The notes under the pieces: model-generated
Databases searched by the model: none
The model's input: only the letters and a program-made list of their open reading frames with translations
What the model was told of the DNA's origin: nothing
NCBI GenBank assembly: GCA_934643865.1
Contig: CAKUCX010000012.1
Location: 5,910 to 69,909, forward strand
DNA from: an uncultured Kiritimatiellota bacterium
GTDB lineage: Bacteria > Verrucomicrobiota > Kiritimatiellia > RFP12 > UBA1067
Reading direction: 5' to 3'
Length of the DNA stretch: 64,000 nucleotides
Made by a program: the position numbers and the translations under genes
Shown here: one piece after another, positions 43,418 through 52,434 of the stretch
How the letters are laid out: the number at the start of each line of letters is the position of its first letter
Numbering within the stretch: position 1 is the first letter of the stretch

Positions 43418-43978
43418 ATGGCGATGTGGTTCTTTGTTCTCGGGCTTCCGCTGGCGGCGTGGGGGCTTTTCTCGCTCGTGGCGGCGGATGGCGCGGCGCG
43501 CGCGCTCGTGGCGTTCCCGCGTTCCAAGGCGGCGGGGCGCGCCCTCTGCGCCGTGGGCTGGTTCTGGACGGCCCATGCGTGCGACGTGATCGGCATCGAG
43601 ATCTTCGACCGGTTCCTGAAGGCCGTTCCGGGCGAACTGTGGATCCTCGCCGCCGTCCTGACCGTCCTGACGTGCCGGTGGATGGAGAACCTGCTGCCCA
43701 TCCGTGGCGTCGCGGCGCTCTTGATGCTTTTCCCCGGCGAGCTCTTCCCTGCGATCCGCCTCTGCGACACGCCGTGGCGGCTGACGCTCGTCGTGTTCGC
43801 GTATCTCTGCGCGGCACTCGGCATGTTCGGCATGTTCTATCCCTGGCGGATACGCCAGGCGCTTGCGTGGCTTGCGGAGAAGCCTTCGCGCGTGCGCGCC
43901 GCCGGCGCGGCCTGCGCGGTCTGGGGCGCGCTCTTCGGCGTGCTGGGCGCCCTTGCGGCGGCGGGCGTGCTGACGTGA
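43418..43978 (+). CDS. Unknown integral membrane protein
   Basis: A 186-residue protein with about six hydrophobic helices (for example WFFVLGLPLAAWGLFSLVAA, ILAAVLTVLTCRW, LTLVVFAYLCAALGMFGMFY and the last, ACAVWGALFGVLGALAAAGV). No charged active-site pattern or known family is recognised. The ribosome site is poor and the gene follows an extragenic repeat directly. A second ATG at 43424 is possible. The next gene is convergent. Confidence 0.65.
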   Translation: MAMWFFVLGLPLAAWGLFSLVAADGAARALVAFPRSKAAGRALCAVGWFWTAHACDVIGIEIFDRFLKAVPGELWILAAVLTVLTCRWMENLLPIRGVAALLMLFPGELFPAIRLCDTPWRLTLVVFAYLCAALGMFGMFYPWRIRQALAWLAEKPSRVRAAGAACAVWGALFGVLGALAAAGVLT

Positions 43979-43999
43979 CGCGGCGTCGCGGGCCGCCCC

Positions 44000-44671
44000 T
44001 CACCATGCGGGCGGGGCGGACGTGAACGACAGACATTCCCCTGTGCGCGGATGCTGGAAGGCGAGCTTCCAGGCGTGGAGGCAAAGCACATCCCCGCGCC
44101 GTCCGTGACCGTACTTCGCGTCCCCCACGACCGGATGCCCCGCCTCCGAGAAGTGGACGCGGATCTGGTTTTTGCGCCCGCTCTTGAGCGACACCTCGAC
44201 GAGCGTGGTGGGCGGACGCCGTCCACGGGGCTTCATCCCCGGCTCCGCGACGACCCGCCACTCCGTGCGGGCGAGCTTGCCGAACTTGGGGTTCTCCACG
44301 CTCCGCACGAAATGGTTCCCGTCTTCGCGCAGGTAACTCTCGAAGACGCCTTCCGGCGCGTCCAGCACGCCCTCAACCCGCGCGAGGTAGATCTTCGTGG
44401 TCACCTCGTTCCAGTGGTCGCGCAACCACGTCTGGGCGCGTTCGTTCTTCGCGACCATCATGACGCCGCTCGTCCGGCCGTCAAGGCGGTGGACAAGGTA
44501 GACGCGCCGGGCGCTCTTCCGCTGGCCCTTGCGCACATAGTCCGTCAAGGCCCCCTCCACGCTGTACGCACCGTCCACCTCCTGCGCGAGGATCCCCGCC
44601 GCCTTCTCGACGACGATGACGTCCTCGTCCTCGTGGAGAATCCGGATCCCCGGCATCCTGTTCTTCTTCAT
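44000..44671 (-). CDS. RluA-family RNA pseudouridine synthase
   Basis: A 223-residue enzyme that isomerises uridine in rRNA or tRNA. The N-terminus has IRILHEDEDVIVVEKAAGIL, and VYLVHRLDGRTSGVMMVAKN carries the catalytic Asp of the HRLDxxTSG motif. KIYLARVEGVL and KSGRKNQIRVHFSEAGHPVV followed by GDAKYG are family blocks. There is no S4 domain, so it is the short RluA-like type; the exact target cannot be assigned. ATG 44671 is chosen; a GTG at 44692 lies in the adjacent repeat. Confidence 0.9.
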   Translation of the reverse strand: MKKNRMPGIRILHEDEDVIVVEKAAGILAQEVDGAYSVEGALTDYVRKGQRKSARRVYLVHRLDGRTSGVMMVAKNERAQTWLRDHWNEVTTKIYLARVEGVLDAPEGVFESYLREDGNHFVRSVENPKFGKLARTEWRVVAEPGMKPRGRRPPTTLVEVSLKSGRKNQIRVHFSEAGHPVVGDAKYGHGRRGDVLCLHAWKLAFQHPRTGECLSFTSAPPAW

Positions 44672-44683
44672 AACCCTCAACGA

Positions 44684-44837
44684 CTTAACCACTTAAAGCC
44701 CCGCAGGGGCGGCTTAACCACTTAAAGCCCCGCAGGGGCGACTTAACCACTTTAAAACCCCGCAGGGGCGACTTAACCACTTTAAAACCCCGCAGGGGCG
44801 ACTTAACCACTTAAAGCCCCGCAGGGGCGACTTAAAC
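44684..44837 (-). repeat. 29-30-bp direct repeat array (five full copies and a partial sixth)
   Basis: Units at 44684-44712, 44713-44741, 44742-44771, 44772-44801 and 44802-44830. Each reads CTTAACCACTTAAAGCCCCG then CAGGGGCGA on the plus strand, with a TTTAAAACCCC variant in units 3 and 4. Each unit contains a GCCCC-GCA-GGGGC hairpin. There are no spacers. The sixth, partial copy contains the stop codon of chrA. Confidence 0.93.
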
Positions 44838-46061
44838 CTCCCCCACCATCCCGACGGCGTGCGCGGCGGCGCCGAGGGCCGCGCAGAGGAAGATGGCGGA
44901 CATGATCGAGAGCCGCCCCTTTACGAGCGTCCAGCCCGCGAAGACGGCGAGCGCGAGGGCGAAGGGATGGACCGTGACGGCCGCCCCGCCCGAACGGCTC
45001 CAGACGCTCATGCCCGCGAACACGATCCCCGCCTTCAGCATGAGCGCGTTCGTCGCCGGCTTCACGCCCCAGAGGAGGCCCTGCACGAAGCGGCTGCGCT
45101 TCCACCGCTCCAGGCCCGTGAGCGCGAGCGTCAGGAGGAAGAGGGACGGCAGCAGGAGCGCGGCCGTCGCGACCGCCGCGCCCGGCACGCCCCCCAGGCG
45201 GTAGCCGAAGAACGTCGCCGCGTTTACGCTCACGGGCCCGGGCGTCACCTGCGTGAGCGCCATGAGGTTCGAGAATTCCTCGGCCGCGAGCTGCAGGAGC
45301 GGCGCGCTGGGCCCAACGAACTCCTGCAGGTAGACGGGCACGAGGACGAAGCCGCCGCCGAAGCCGAGGAGGCCGAACTTCACGAACGTCCAGAAGATGC
45401 GCCCGCACAGCAGCGTCACCGCCGCGAGCGCGGCAAGCCCCCCGGCGGCGAGGAGCGTCCGGCGCGCGGGCGCGAGAGGCGCGAGCGCGAGGCCGCCGGA
45501 CGCCTCGTCGCGGGACGGCATCGCCCCTCCGCCAAACGCCCAGAGGACGCCCGCCGCCATCGCCGCCAGGAGGACGGCCACCACGTTCACGCCGCATCCG
45601 ACCAGCAGGGCGGCGGCCACCGCCACCGTCGCGTAGCCATACGCCCCCACGACGCTCCGCCGCCAGCCCTTCACAAGCGTGCCGAAGACGACGCCCGTCA
45701 GCGCGGCGCGCAGCCCGAGGAGCGCGCTCTCCACCCACGGATTCCCCACCGGCAGAAACGCATAGCCGCACGAGACGCCGAGGAAGATGAGAAACGACGG
45801 CAGCGCGACGGCGACGAGCGTGACGACCGCGCCAAGGCGCCCCGCGACCTTCAGCCCCGTGTAGATCGCCGTGTTGCCCGCGATGAGGCCGGGCACCATC
45901 TGGAAGACGGGCAGGTGGTCCAGGAGTTCACCCTCCTTCAGCCACTTCAACTTCCGGCCGAACACTTCGTCCGCGACGACGATGATCGCATAGCCGCCCC
46001 CCACGACGAAGAGCGAGATCTTCAGGAACTCCCAGAAGAGGCTCAGGTACCTGCTGCGCAT
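44832..46061 (-). CDS. chrA: Chromate transporter (CHR family, two-domain)
   Basis: A 409-residue inner-membrane protein with two homologous halves. FLKISLFVVGGGYAIIVVAD opens the first and FVKFGLLGFGGGFVLVPVYL the second. MVPGLIAGNTAIYTGLKVAG and TQVTPGPVSVNAATFFGYRL are the paired PGP-type motifs. The family exports chromate or transports sulfate-like anions; in a gut-type bacterium the natural substrate is uncertain. The stop codon TAA is formed inside a repeat unit. Its start lies 9 bases downstream of the kinase stop, so it is in one transcript with the next two genes upstream. Confidence 0.9.
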   Translation of the reverse strand: MRSRYLSLFWEFLKISLFVVGGGYAIIVVADEVFGRKLKWLKEGELLDHLPVFQMVPGLIAGNTAIYTGLKVAGRLGAVVTLVAVALPSFLIFLGVSCGYAFLPVGNPWVESALLGLRAALTGVVFGTLVKGWRRSVVGAYGYATVAVAAALLVGCGVNVVAVLLAAMAAGVLWAFGGGAMPSRDEASGGLALAPLAPARRTLLAAGGLAALAAVTLLCGRIFWTFVKFGLLGFGGGFVLVPVYLQEFVGPSAPLLQLAAEEFSNLMALTQVTPGPVSVNAATFFGYRLGGVPGAAVATAALLLPSLFLLTLALTGLERWKRSRFVQGLLWGVKPATNALMLKAGIVFAGMSVWSRSGGAAVTVHPFALALAVFAGWTLVKGRLSIMSAIFLCAALGAAAHAVGMVGEV

Positions 46062-46070
46062 GGCCCGGCC

Positions 46071-47714
46071 TCAGTACGAAAGCTGGCTGCCGCCGATCGT
46101 CTCGCGGAGGATGGAGTCGCCCGGCACGACGTCCGCCTTCGCGTGGGTGACGTTGTGGAGGATGCCGGAGAGGCGGCGCGCTTCGAGGAACGCGGCGTCC
46201 CACGGCTTCACCTGGTTGAGGAGCAGGGCGGCGTAGGACTTCAGGACGGCGAGCTCGTAGTCGAGGGACGAGTTGAAGACGGCGTCCGCCCGGCCCTGGT
46301 AGGGGTAGATCCATTTACGTTCGCCGGCGACGACGTTCGGCCAGAGGGCGAAGGTCTTGAGCGGCGAGCAGCCCCGGAAGTTGTAGTCGCGCACGAGGCG
46401 CCGCAGGAGGCGCGTGTCCGTGGCGGAGAGGCGGTTGCAGGAGTCGAGGACGAGCTGGGTGAGCGCGTTGAGGTAGATGCGGAACTTCAGCTCGTCCGCG
46501 ACGCCGCGCGTGAGGCGCGGGTTGAGCGCGTGGATGCCCTCAAGCACGACGACGCCCGAGGCGTCGAGCTGCGTCTCCTCCGCCGCGTCGAAGCCGTCGT
46601 GCCGGATGAAGTCGAACTTCCGCAGGCGGACGGGCCGGCCGGCGAAGAGCCCGTTCAGGTCGGCGGCGAGGCGTTCGGCGTCGACGGCCTCCACGGTCTC
46701 GTAGTCGAACGCGCCGTCCTCGCCGCGCGGGTTGCGCGCGTCGCCCACGAAGTAGTCGTCGGTCGAGAGGAGGACAGGCCTGAGCCCGTTCACGCGCAGC
46801 TGCGTGCAGAGGCGGTGGGCCGTCGTCGTCTTGCCGGCGGAGGAGGGGCCGGCGAGGAGGACGAGCCGCGCCGACGGCTTGCGCGCCGCGATCCGGTCGG
46901 CGATGCCCGCAAGCTCCTTCGTCTGGAGGGCCTCGACGGTGCGCACGAAGACGTCGAAGCGGCGCGCGTGGATGATCTGGTTCAGGTCGCCGACCGTCTC
47001 GACGCCCGTGACCGCCGTGCGGGCGCACTGGCGGCGGAACACCTTGAAGTAGGGCTCGACGTAGGGGAGGGGCTCCACCTCGTCCGGGTTCTCGGCGGAG
47101 GAGACGTTCAGGACGAGGCCGTCGTCCACGGGCACGAGCTCGTAGGGGCCCACCGCGCCCGTGCGGGGCGCGAGCGTCGTCTGGTTCAGGGCGCGGAAGT
47201 CGCCGCAGCGGGAGAGCGGCAGGACGGGCGGGTTGCGGTGCCGCAGCAGGTTGACCTCGTCCACGCGGCCCAGGCGCGTGAAGAGCGCCACGGCGTCTCC
47301 GTAGGAGACGGGCTCCACGGAAATCGGCAGGTCGGCGGCCTGGAGCGCGGCCATCGCGGGGCGCAGGCGCGCCACGAGCGCCGTCGGGTCGAGCGGCTGC
47401 GCGGCCGCCCCGTCCGCGCCCCGTTCGGGTTCGAGCGTACACCAGAGCGCGGCGCCGACGGAGTGGCGCACGCGGAAGGTCGCGCGCGGGAAAAGCTCGT
47501 TCGCGCACTTCGCGAGCATGAAGACGAGCGAGTTGCGGTCGACCTCGAACCCTTGCGCGTCGGCGCGCGTGAGCGGCTTCAGGTCTGGCGTGCCGATGAG
47601 CGGCGCCGCGAGCGGCACGACCATGTTGTTCGCGATGGCCGCCAAGACGGGGCGCCCCGCCGCATCGGTCTTCGGCAGGGCCTCCCCGACCGTCCGCAGA
47701 TTCGACAGCTTCAT
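46071..47714 (-). CDS. Uridine-kinase-like nucleoside kinase with N-terminal extension
   Basis: A 547-residue cytosolic protein. The C-terminal part is a phosphoribulokinase/uridine-kinase fold: P-loop LAGPSSAGKTTTAHRL at about 288-303, VVLEGIHALNPRLT (Walker-B-like) and DTRLLRRLVRDYNFRGCSPL. The N-terminal 250 residues resemble the threonyl-tRNA-synthetase-like editing/TGS region found in this family (ADAQGFEVDRNSLVFMLAKC). Bacteroidota and Thermotoga members have the same architecture (recalled). The substrate is unconfirmed. Its start overlaps the stop of the phosphodiesterase gene (ATGA). Confidence 0.85.
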   Translation of the reverse strand: MKLSNLRTVGEALPKTDAAGRPVLAAIANNMVVPLAAPLIGTPDLKPLTRADAQGFEVDRNSLVFMLAKCANELFPRATFRVRHSVGAALWCTLEPERGADGAAAQPLDPTALVARLRPAMAALQAADLPISVEPVSYGDAVALFTRLGRVDEVNLLRHRNPPVLPLSRCGDFRALNQTTLAPRTGAVGPYELVPVDDGLVLNVSSAENPDEVEPLPYVEPYFKVFRRQCARTAVTGVETVGDLNQIIHARRFDVFVRTVEALQTKELAGIADRIAARKPSARLVLLAGPSSAGKTTTAHRLCTQLRVNGLRPVLLSTDDYFVGDARNPRGEDGAFDYETVEAVDAERLAADLNGLFAGRPVRLRKFDFIRHDGFDAAEETQLDASGVVVLEGIHALNPRLTRGVADELKFRIYLNALTQLVLDSCNRLSATDTRLLRRLVRDYNFRGCSPLKTFALWPNVVAGERKWIYPYQGRADAVFNSSLDYELAVLKSYAALLLNQVKPWDAAFLEARRLSGILHNVTHAKADVVPGDSILRETIGGSQLSY

Positions 47715-48247
47715 CGCGCGCTCCTTTGCGTCGGGAGGACGTCGTGCCGCAGCGTCGTCCCGTCGAAGAAGCCGAAGGACCGCTGCGCGCCCCCGCGCGG
47801 CAGGGAGACGGAGCCGGGGTTGAAGAGCGTGAGCCCGCAGGGAAGCGTCCGCAATTCCGGCACGTGGGTGTGCCCGTGCGCGAGGACCGTCCCGGCGCCG
47901 AGCGGCGGCAGGTTGCGCTCGTTGAAGATGTGGCCGTGCGTGAGGAAGAACGTCTCGGTCCCCGCGTCGAGGAGCGCGTAGTCGGCCATCATCGGGAACT
48001 GGAACAGCGCCTGGTCCACCTCCGCGTCGCAGTTGCCGCGCACGGCGATGATCCGGTCCCTCAGCCCGTTGAGGATCGCCACGACGCGCTCCGGGTCGTA
48101 GAGGCTCGGCACGCCGTTGCGGGGGCCGTGGTAGAGCAGGTCGCCCAGCAGCACGATCCGGTCGGGGTTCAGGCCCTCGGCCATCTTCAGCGCCGCCTCC
48201 AGCGTCGAGGGGACGCCGTGGATGTCGCTCAGGAACAGCAGTCTCAC
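47711..48247 (-). CDS. YfcE/MJ0936-type metallophosphoesterase
   Basis: A 178-residue calcineurin-like phosphodiesterase. The metal ligands are visible: LFLSDIHG (Asp8, His10), LLGDLLYHGP, RGNCD and LTHGHIF with LAHGHTHVPE. It matches E. coli YfcE in length (184). It hydrolyses phosphodiesters, but the natural substrate is unknown. It lies between obg and the kinase, 22 bases after the obg stop. Confidence 0.92.
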   Translation of the reverse strand: MRLLFLSDIHGVPSTLEAALKMAEGLNPDRIVLLGDLLYHGPRNGVPSLYDPERVVAILNGLRDRIIAVRGNCDAEVDQALFQFPMMADYALLDAGTETFFLTHGHIFNERNLPPLGAGTVLAHGHTHVPELRTLPCGLTLFNPGSVSLPRGGAQRSFGFFDGTTLRHDVLPTQRSAR

Positions 48248-48269
48248 GCCTTCGCTCCTTGGTCCGCCG

Positions 48270-49478
48270 TCAGTGGATGTTGCCGCGCGAGGGGTGGCTC
48301 TTCTTCTTCGGCGGGTCGAGCTTGAGGAAGGTCGCGAACTTCAGCGCCTCGGCGGGGATCTCCTCGCCCGTCGTGTCGGGCATCTCGTGGAGCGGGGGCG
48401 GCGCCGCCTCTAGGTGCTGGTGCGCGCGCGGCTTCGGGTTGACGACCTTGCGCAGCGCGTCCCTGAACGCATCGAGCCCCACGGGGCCCGCGTAGTCCTT
48501 CAGGTCCGCATATTCGCGCAGGTCCTTGAGGGTGGGCTCGCAGGAGAGGGCGATCGGCGTGACGCCCGTCTCCTTCACGAAGCGCTTCAGGTTCCGGCGG
48601 CCGGCGGCCTTGTCCATCTTGTTCGCGAGGACGAGCGCGGGGCGCGCGGCGAGGTCGGCGTTGTAGTCGGCAATTTCCTTCGCAAGCGTCGCGTAGTCGT
48701 CCCAGGGCCTGCGGTTGTCGGTACCCGCCATGTCGATGACGTAGACGAGCACGCGGGCGCGCTCCAGGTGCTTGAGGAAGGCGAGGCCGAGGCCGACGCC
48801 GCGCGAAGCCCCTTCGATGATGCCGGGCACGTCCGCCATGCGGATCTGCGCGAAGTCCGCGTACTCGATCGTCCCGACGATCGGGTTGAGCGTGGTGAAT
48901 GGATAGGAGGCGATCTTCGGCGTCGCGCTCGAAAGCCGCGTGAGGAGCGAACTCTTGCCCGCGTTCGGGAAGCCGACGAGGCCGGCGTCGGCGATCGTCT
49001 TGAGCTCCAGGCGCAGGCGCCGCTCCTCGGCCTCGCCGCCGAGCGTGCGCTCGGTGGGGGCCTGGTTGACGGAGGTCTTGAAGTGGACGTTCCCGAAGCC
49101 GCCCGCGCCGCCCTTGGCGACGACGACCATCTGTCCGGGCGTCGTGACGTCCGCGACGACGAGGCCCGTGTCGCAGTCCGTCACGAGCGTGCCGCAGGGG
49201 ACGTCGACGACGAGGTCCCTGCCGCGTCGCCCGTAGCAGCGTCCGCCGGACCCCGGCACGCCGGGCTCGGCGAAGAGCTTCGGGTCGTAGGAGAGGGCGA
49301 GGAGGGAGTTGACGTGCGTGGAGGCGCGCAGGACGACGTCGCCGCCGCGCCCGCCGTCGCCGCCGTCGGGGCCGCCGAACGGGACGAGCGCCTCGCGCCG
49401 GAACGTCGCCGCGCCGTCGCCGCCCTTGCCCGAACGCGCCAGGACGACCACCTGGTCGATGAATGCCTTGTTCTTCAC
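48270..49478 (-). CDS. obgE: GTPase Obg (ribosome assembly, stress)
   Basis: A 402-residue essential GTPase. The glycine-rich Obg fold is at about 1-150 (SGKGGDGAATFRREALVPFG, GGDGGRGGDVVLRA). The G motifs follow: GFPNAGKS, then YPFTTLNPIVG, ADVPG and ANKMD. The C-terminus (FLKLDPPKKKSHPSRGNIH) does not resemble a long OCT domain. I choose the GTG at 49478 because KNKAFIDQVVV is the usual N-terminus and an extended -10 lies 6 bases upstream. ATG 49508 would place the -10 box inside the gene. The transcript is probably leaderless and includes the next three minus-strand genes. Confidence 0.93.
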   Translation of the reverse strand: MKNKAFIDQVVVLARSGKGGDGAATFRREALVPFGGPDGGDGGRGGDVVLRASTHVNSLLALSYDPKLFAEPGVPGSGGRCYGRRGRDLVVDVPCGTLVTDCDTGLVVADVTTPGQMVVVAKGGAGGFGNVHFKTSVNQAPTERTLGGEAEERRLRLELKTIADAGLVGFPNAGKSSLLTRLSSATPKIASYPFTTLNPIVGTIEYADFAQIRMADVPGIIEGASRGVGLGLAFLKHLERARVLVYVIDMAGTDNRRPWDDYATLAKEIADYNADLAARPALVLANKMDKAAGRRNLKRFVKETGVTPIALSCEPTLKDLREYADLKDYAGPVGLDAFRDALRKVVNPKPRAHQHLEAAPPPLHEMPDTTGEEIPAEALKFATFLKLDPPKKKSHPSRGNIH

Positions 49479-49484
49479 GCGCGT

Positions 49485-49493
49485 AGTATAGCA
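49485..49493 (-). promoter_or_regulatory. Extended -10 promoter of obg
   Basis: On the minus strand, TGC plus TATACT (49490-49485), 6 bases before the GTG start at 49478. It is divergent from the promoter at 49571. Confidence 0.72.
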
Positions 49494-49570
49494 TATCCCT
49501 CTCCGCATGTCCGCGCCCGCGCCGTCGGGCCGACGCGGGGCGGCTTGGCTTTGACGGCGGCAGACGGTTT

Positions 49571-49579
49571 TGGTAGACT
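49571..49579 (+). promoter_or_regulatory. Extended -10 promoter of the symporter gene
   Basis: TGG plus TAGACT (49574-49579), 9 bases before ATG 49589. Confidence 0.65.
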
Positions 49580-49588
49580 GCCCGACAT

Positions 49589-51364
49589 ATGGAAAATTTC
49601 TTCAGCTTCAACGTGTGGGACTGGACGGCGGTCGCGCTGTTTTTCGCCGCGCTCGTGGGCATCGCGTTCGCGTGTTCGCGCCGTGCGTCGAAGGACGCGA
49701 AGGACTTCTTCCTCTCGGGGCGCTCGATGCCGTGGTGGCTCGTCGGCGTCTCCATGTGCGCGGCGTCGACGTCGACGAACTCCGCGAACATGTTCACCGA
49801 GTTCATCCGCGGCTCCGGCCTTTCCGAGAACTGGAAGTGGTGGGCGTTCCTCCTCACCGGCATGATGACGGTCTTCGTCTACTCGAAGCTGTGGGTGCGC
49901 TCGGGGGCGAAGAGCGACATCGAGTTCTACGAGATCAGGTACTCGGGGCGCCCGGCCGCCATCCTGCGCGGCTTCCGCGCGCTCTACCTCGGCATCGTCT
50001 TCAACGCGATCACGACGGGCCTTGTGATGCTCGCGGCGATCAAGATCGGGCAGGTCCTCTTCGGCGTCGACCAGTGGACGGTCATCGCGATCACGGCCGT
50101 CTGCTCGATCGTCTACTCGGCGCTCGGCGGCTTCCGCGGCGCGATCTACACGGACTTCTTCCTCTTCATCGTCATCATGGTCGGCGCGGTGGTGGGCATG
50201 GTCTACGCCCTGGGCCGCCCGGAGGTCGGCGGCTTCGCCGCGATGATGCAGAACCCGGTCGTCCAGCGGCACCTCGCGTTCCTGCCGGACGCGGGCAACG
50301 CCGACCTCTTCGTCTCCGTCTTCGTCATCCCGGTCGCGATCCAGTGGTGGAACGTCTGGTACCCGGGCAGCGAGCCGGGCGGCGGCGGCTACATCGTCCA
50401 GCGCATGCTCTCCGCGAAGAGCGAGAACCACTGCGTCGCGGGCTCCGTCCTCTACCAGGTCGTCAACTACGCGATCCGCCCCTGGCCGTGGTACCTGACG
50501 GCGTTCGCCTCCCTGCTCGTCTTCCCCGACCTGGCCTCGCTCCAGAGGGCCTTCCCGCACGTGAACCCCGCGCTCGTGAAGGGCGACCTCGCGTATCCGG
50601 CGATGCTGACGTTCGTGCCGAACGGCTGGCTCGGCGTCGTCGCGGCGTCGCTCATGGGCGCCCTCTTCTCGACGGTCGCCGCGCACCTCTCGATGGGCTC
50701 GAACTACATCGCCAACGACTTCTGGAAGCGCTTTGTGCGGCCGCAGGCGAGCGAGCGCGAGCTGATCGTCGTCGGGCGCTGGACGGCGGTCCTGCTGATG
50801 GTCCTCTCGGGCCTTCTCGCGCCGGCGCTCGTCTCGGCGGGGGCCGTCTTCAACCTCATCCTGCAGATCGGCGCGGGCACGGGGCTCATCTACCTCCTCC
50901 GGTGGTTCTGGATGCGCATCAACGCCTGGAGCGAGATCACGGCGATGGCGGTCTCGTTCGTGGTGGCCGTGTCGCTCAAGCTGCTCTGCCCGGAGCTGCG
51001 CGCGTGGCAGCAGCTGCTCGTCGTCATGGGCGTCACCACCTTCGCGTGGGTGGCGGTCACGCTCCTCACGCCGCCGACGGCGGCGGCGACGCGCGCGGCG
51101 TTCCAGAACAAGATCCGCGCGAACGGCCACGACATCGCCTGGGGCCTGCTCGCGATGACGGTGGCGTGCGTCTGCGTCTACGCGATGATGTTCGCCTCCG
51201 GCTACTGGATCTACGGCCGGACGGGCCTCGCCTCCGCGATGACGGCGATCGCCGCCGTCGCGGGCGCGGCCCTCGTCCCGATCCTCCGGCAGCTGAACGC
51301 CCCGCGCCCCCCGTGTCAACGTCCACAACCCCCTCAACACCCATGTCCTACGAAGCAGATCTGA
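49589..51364 (+). CDS. Sodium:solute symporter (SSS family)
   Basis: A 591-residue inner-membrane symporter with 13 or more hydrophobic helices. FFLSGRSMPWWLVGVSMCAA (the helix-1 loop), FRALYLGIVFNAITTGLVML and IVYSALGGFRGAIYTDFFLF fit the SSS family, and ASLMGALFSTVAAHLSMGSN is the Na+-site region. Substrates of the family include sugars, sialic acid and proline, so none can be named from sequence. The stop overlaps the start of the next gene by 22 bases, suggesting a co-transcribed unit with two Fe-S proteins. Confidence 0.92.
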   Translation: MENFFSFNVWDWTAVALFFAALVGIAFACSRRASKDAKDFFLSGRSMPWWLVGVSMCAASTSTNSANMFTEFIRGSGLSENWKWWAFLLTGMMTVFVYSKLWVRSGAKSDIEFYEIRYSGRPAAILRGFRALYLGIVFNAITTGLVMLAAIKIGQVLFGVDQWTVIAITAVCSIVYSALGGFRGAIYTDFFLFIVIMVGAVVGMVYALGRPEVGGFAAMMQNPVVQRHLAFLPDAGNADLFVSVFVIPVAIQWWNVWYPGSEPGGGGYIVQRMLSAKSENHCVAGSVLYQVVNYAIRPWPWYLTAFASLLVFPDLASLQRAFPHVNPALVKGDLAYPAMLTFVPNGWLGVVAASLMGALFSTVAAHLSMGSNYIANDFWKRFVRPQASERELIVVGRWTAVLLMVLSGLLAPALVSAGAVFNLILQIGAGTGLIYLLRWFWMRINAWSEITAMAVSFVVAVSLKLLCPELRAWQQLLVVMGVTTFAWVAVTLLTPPTAAATRAAFQNKIRANGHDIAWGLLAMTVACVCVYAMMFASGYWIYGRTGLASAMTAIAAVAGAALVPILRQLNAPRPPCQRPQPPQHPCPTKQI

Positions 51365-52416
51365 CGGCGGCCGACGTCAAGGCCAAGGCGAAGGAATGCG
51401 GGGCCGACATCGTCGGCATCGCGCCCATGTCCCGCTGGGAGGGGACGGACAGGCAGCACGACCCGCGCTACATCTTCCCCGGCGCGCAGTCGATGATCGT
51501 CCTCGGCTTCCGCATCCCGCGCGGCAGCCTGCGCGGCGTCGAGGAGGGGACGCACTTCCTCAACTTCGCGACGATGGGCTACGCCGCGCTCAACGCGATC
51601 TACGGGCCGATGGTCCTCTGGGAGCTGAACCGCTACCTCGAAGACCACGGCTACGAGGCCGTGCCGCTCGCGAACGTCTCGGGCGGCGAGGCGGTCAACC
51701 CGCTCACGGGGAGGTTCCGCGCGGGCTGGAGCCGCCCCGTGCGCCCCGGGCTCCCTGCGCCGGACGTCTCGGTCGACTTCCGCGTCGCCGCGTTTCTCGC
51801 GGGCCTCGGCGAGTTCGGCTACTCGCGCGCGTTCCTGACGCCTGAGTTCGGCCCGCGCCAGCGCTTCGCCGTGATGCTGACGGACGCCGCGCTCGACCCC
51901 GACCCGCTCTACGCGGGCCGCATCTGCGACCGGTGCATGGAATGCGTCAAGAACTGCCACGGCGGGTGCATCTCGCCGACCGAGACCGTGAAGAAGGCGA
52001 TCGGCGGCGTCGAGGTCGAATGGGGGAAGCGCGACGAGCTCGCCTGCTCGCGGGCCGCGCGCGAGGGCGGCCTCAGGCGCGAACTCTCGCCGTTCGACGG
52101 CAGCTATCCGCGCAAGTACGGCTACGGGCTCGCGCACGAGGGCGCGTGCGGGTGCATCCGCGCGTGCATGGTGCATCTGGAGGCGCGCGCGAAGATGACG
52201 CGCGGGTTCCGCAACCCGTTCCGCAAGCCGGGCTGGAAGCAGTGGGAGGTCGATCACGCGAAGCCCTACGAGATCCCGGCCGAGATCCGGGAGGCGTATG
52301 CGGGGAACATCGAGGCGCACGACGCCTACACGAACTACAACATCAACTCCAACTACGGCACGAAGGCCGCGGCCGGCCTCGTGCAGGACAACGCCTCAAG
52401 CGGCGGCGTGGCGTGA
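51343..52416 (+). CDS. QueG-like 4Fe-4S protein, copy 1 of a tandem pair
   Basis: A 357-residue Fe-S protein I assign only to the broad epoxyqueuosine-reductase-like group. CDRCMECVKNC gives a ferredoxin-type CxxCxxCxxxC (Cys195, 198, 201, 205), with further Cys209. A second cluster, ACGCIRACMVHLE, lies near 275. The N-terminus has KAKECGADIVGIAPMSRWEG, the DUF1730-like start. RNPFRKPGWKQWEVDHAKPY replaces the HEAT-repeat end of true QueG. It overlaps the symporter stop and is followed 18 bases later by a close paralogue, so it is in the same operon. Queuosine synthesis is doubtful; a reductase for an imported compound is possible. Confidence 0.72.
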   Translation: MSYEADLTAADVKAKAKECGADIVGIAPMSRWEGTDRQHDPRYIFPGAQSMIVLGFRIPRGSLRGVEEGTHFLNFATMGYAALNAIYGPMVLWELNRYLEDHGYEAVPLANVSGGEAVNPLTGRFRAGWSRPVRPGLPAPDVSVDFRVAAFLAGLGEFGYSRAFLTPEFGPRQRFAVMLTDAALDPDPLYAGRICDRCMECVKNCHGGCISPTETVKKAIGGVEVEWGKRDELACSRAAREGGLRRELSPFDGSYPRKYGYGLAHEGACGCIRACMVHLEARAKMTRGFRNPFRKPGWKQWEVDHAKPYEIPAEIREAYAGNIEAHDAYTNYNINSNYGTKAAAGLVQDNASSGGVA

Positions 52417-52434
52417 TCGGGGCGCGGACGCGGC

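Noticed and set aside
44684..44837. CRISPR-like array: 29-30-bp direct repeats with an internal palindrome
   Set aside because: The copies are contiguous, with no spacers, no leader and no cas genes nearby.
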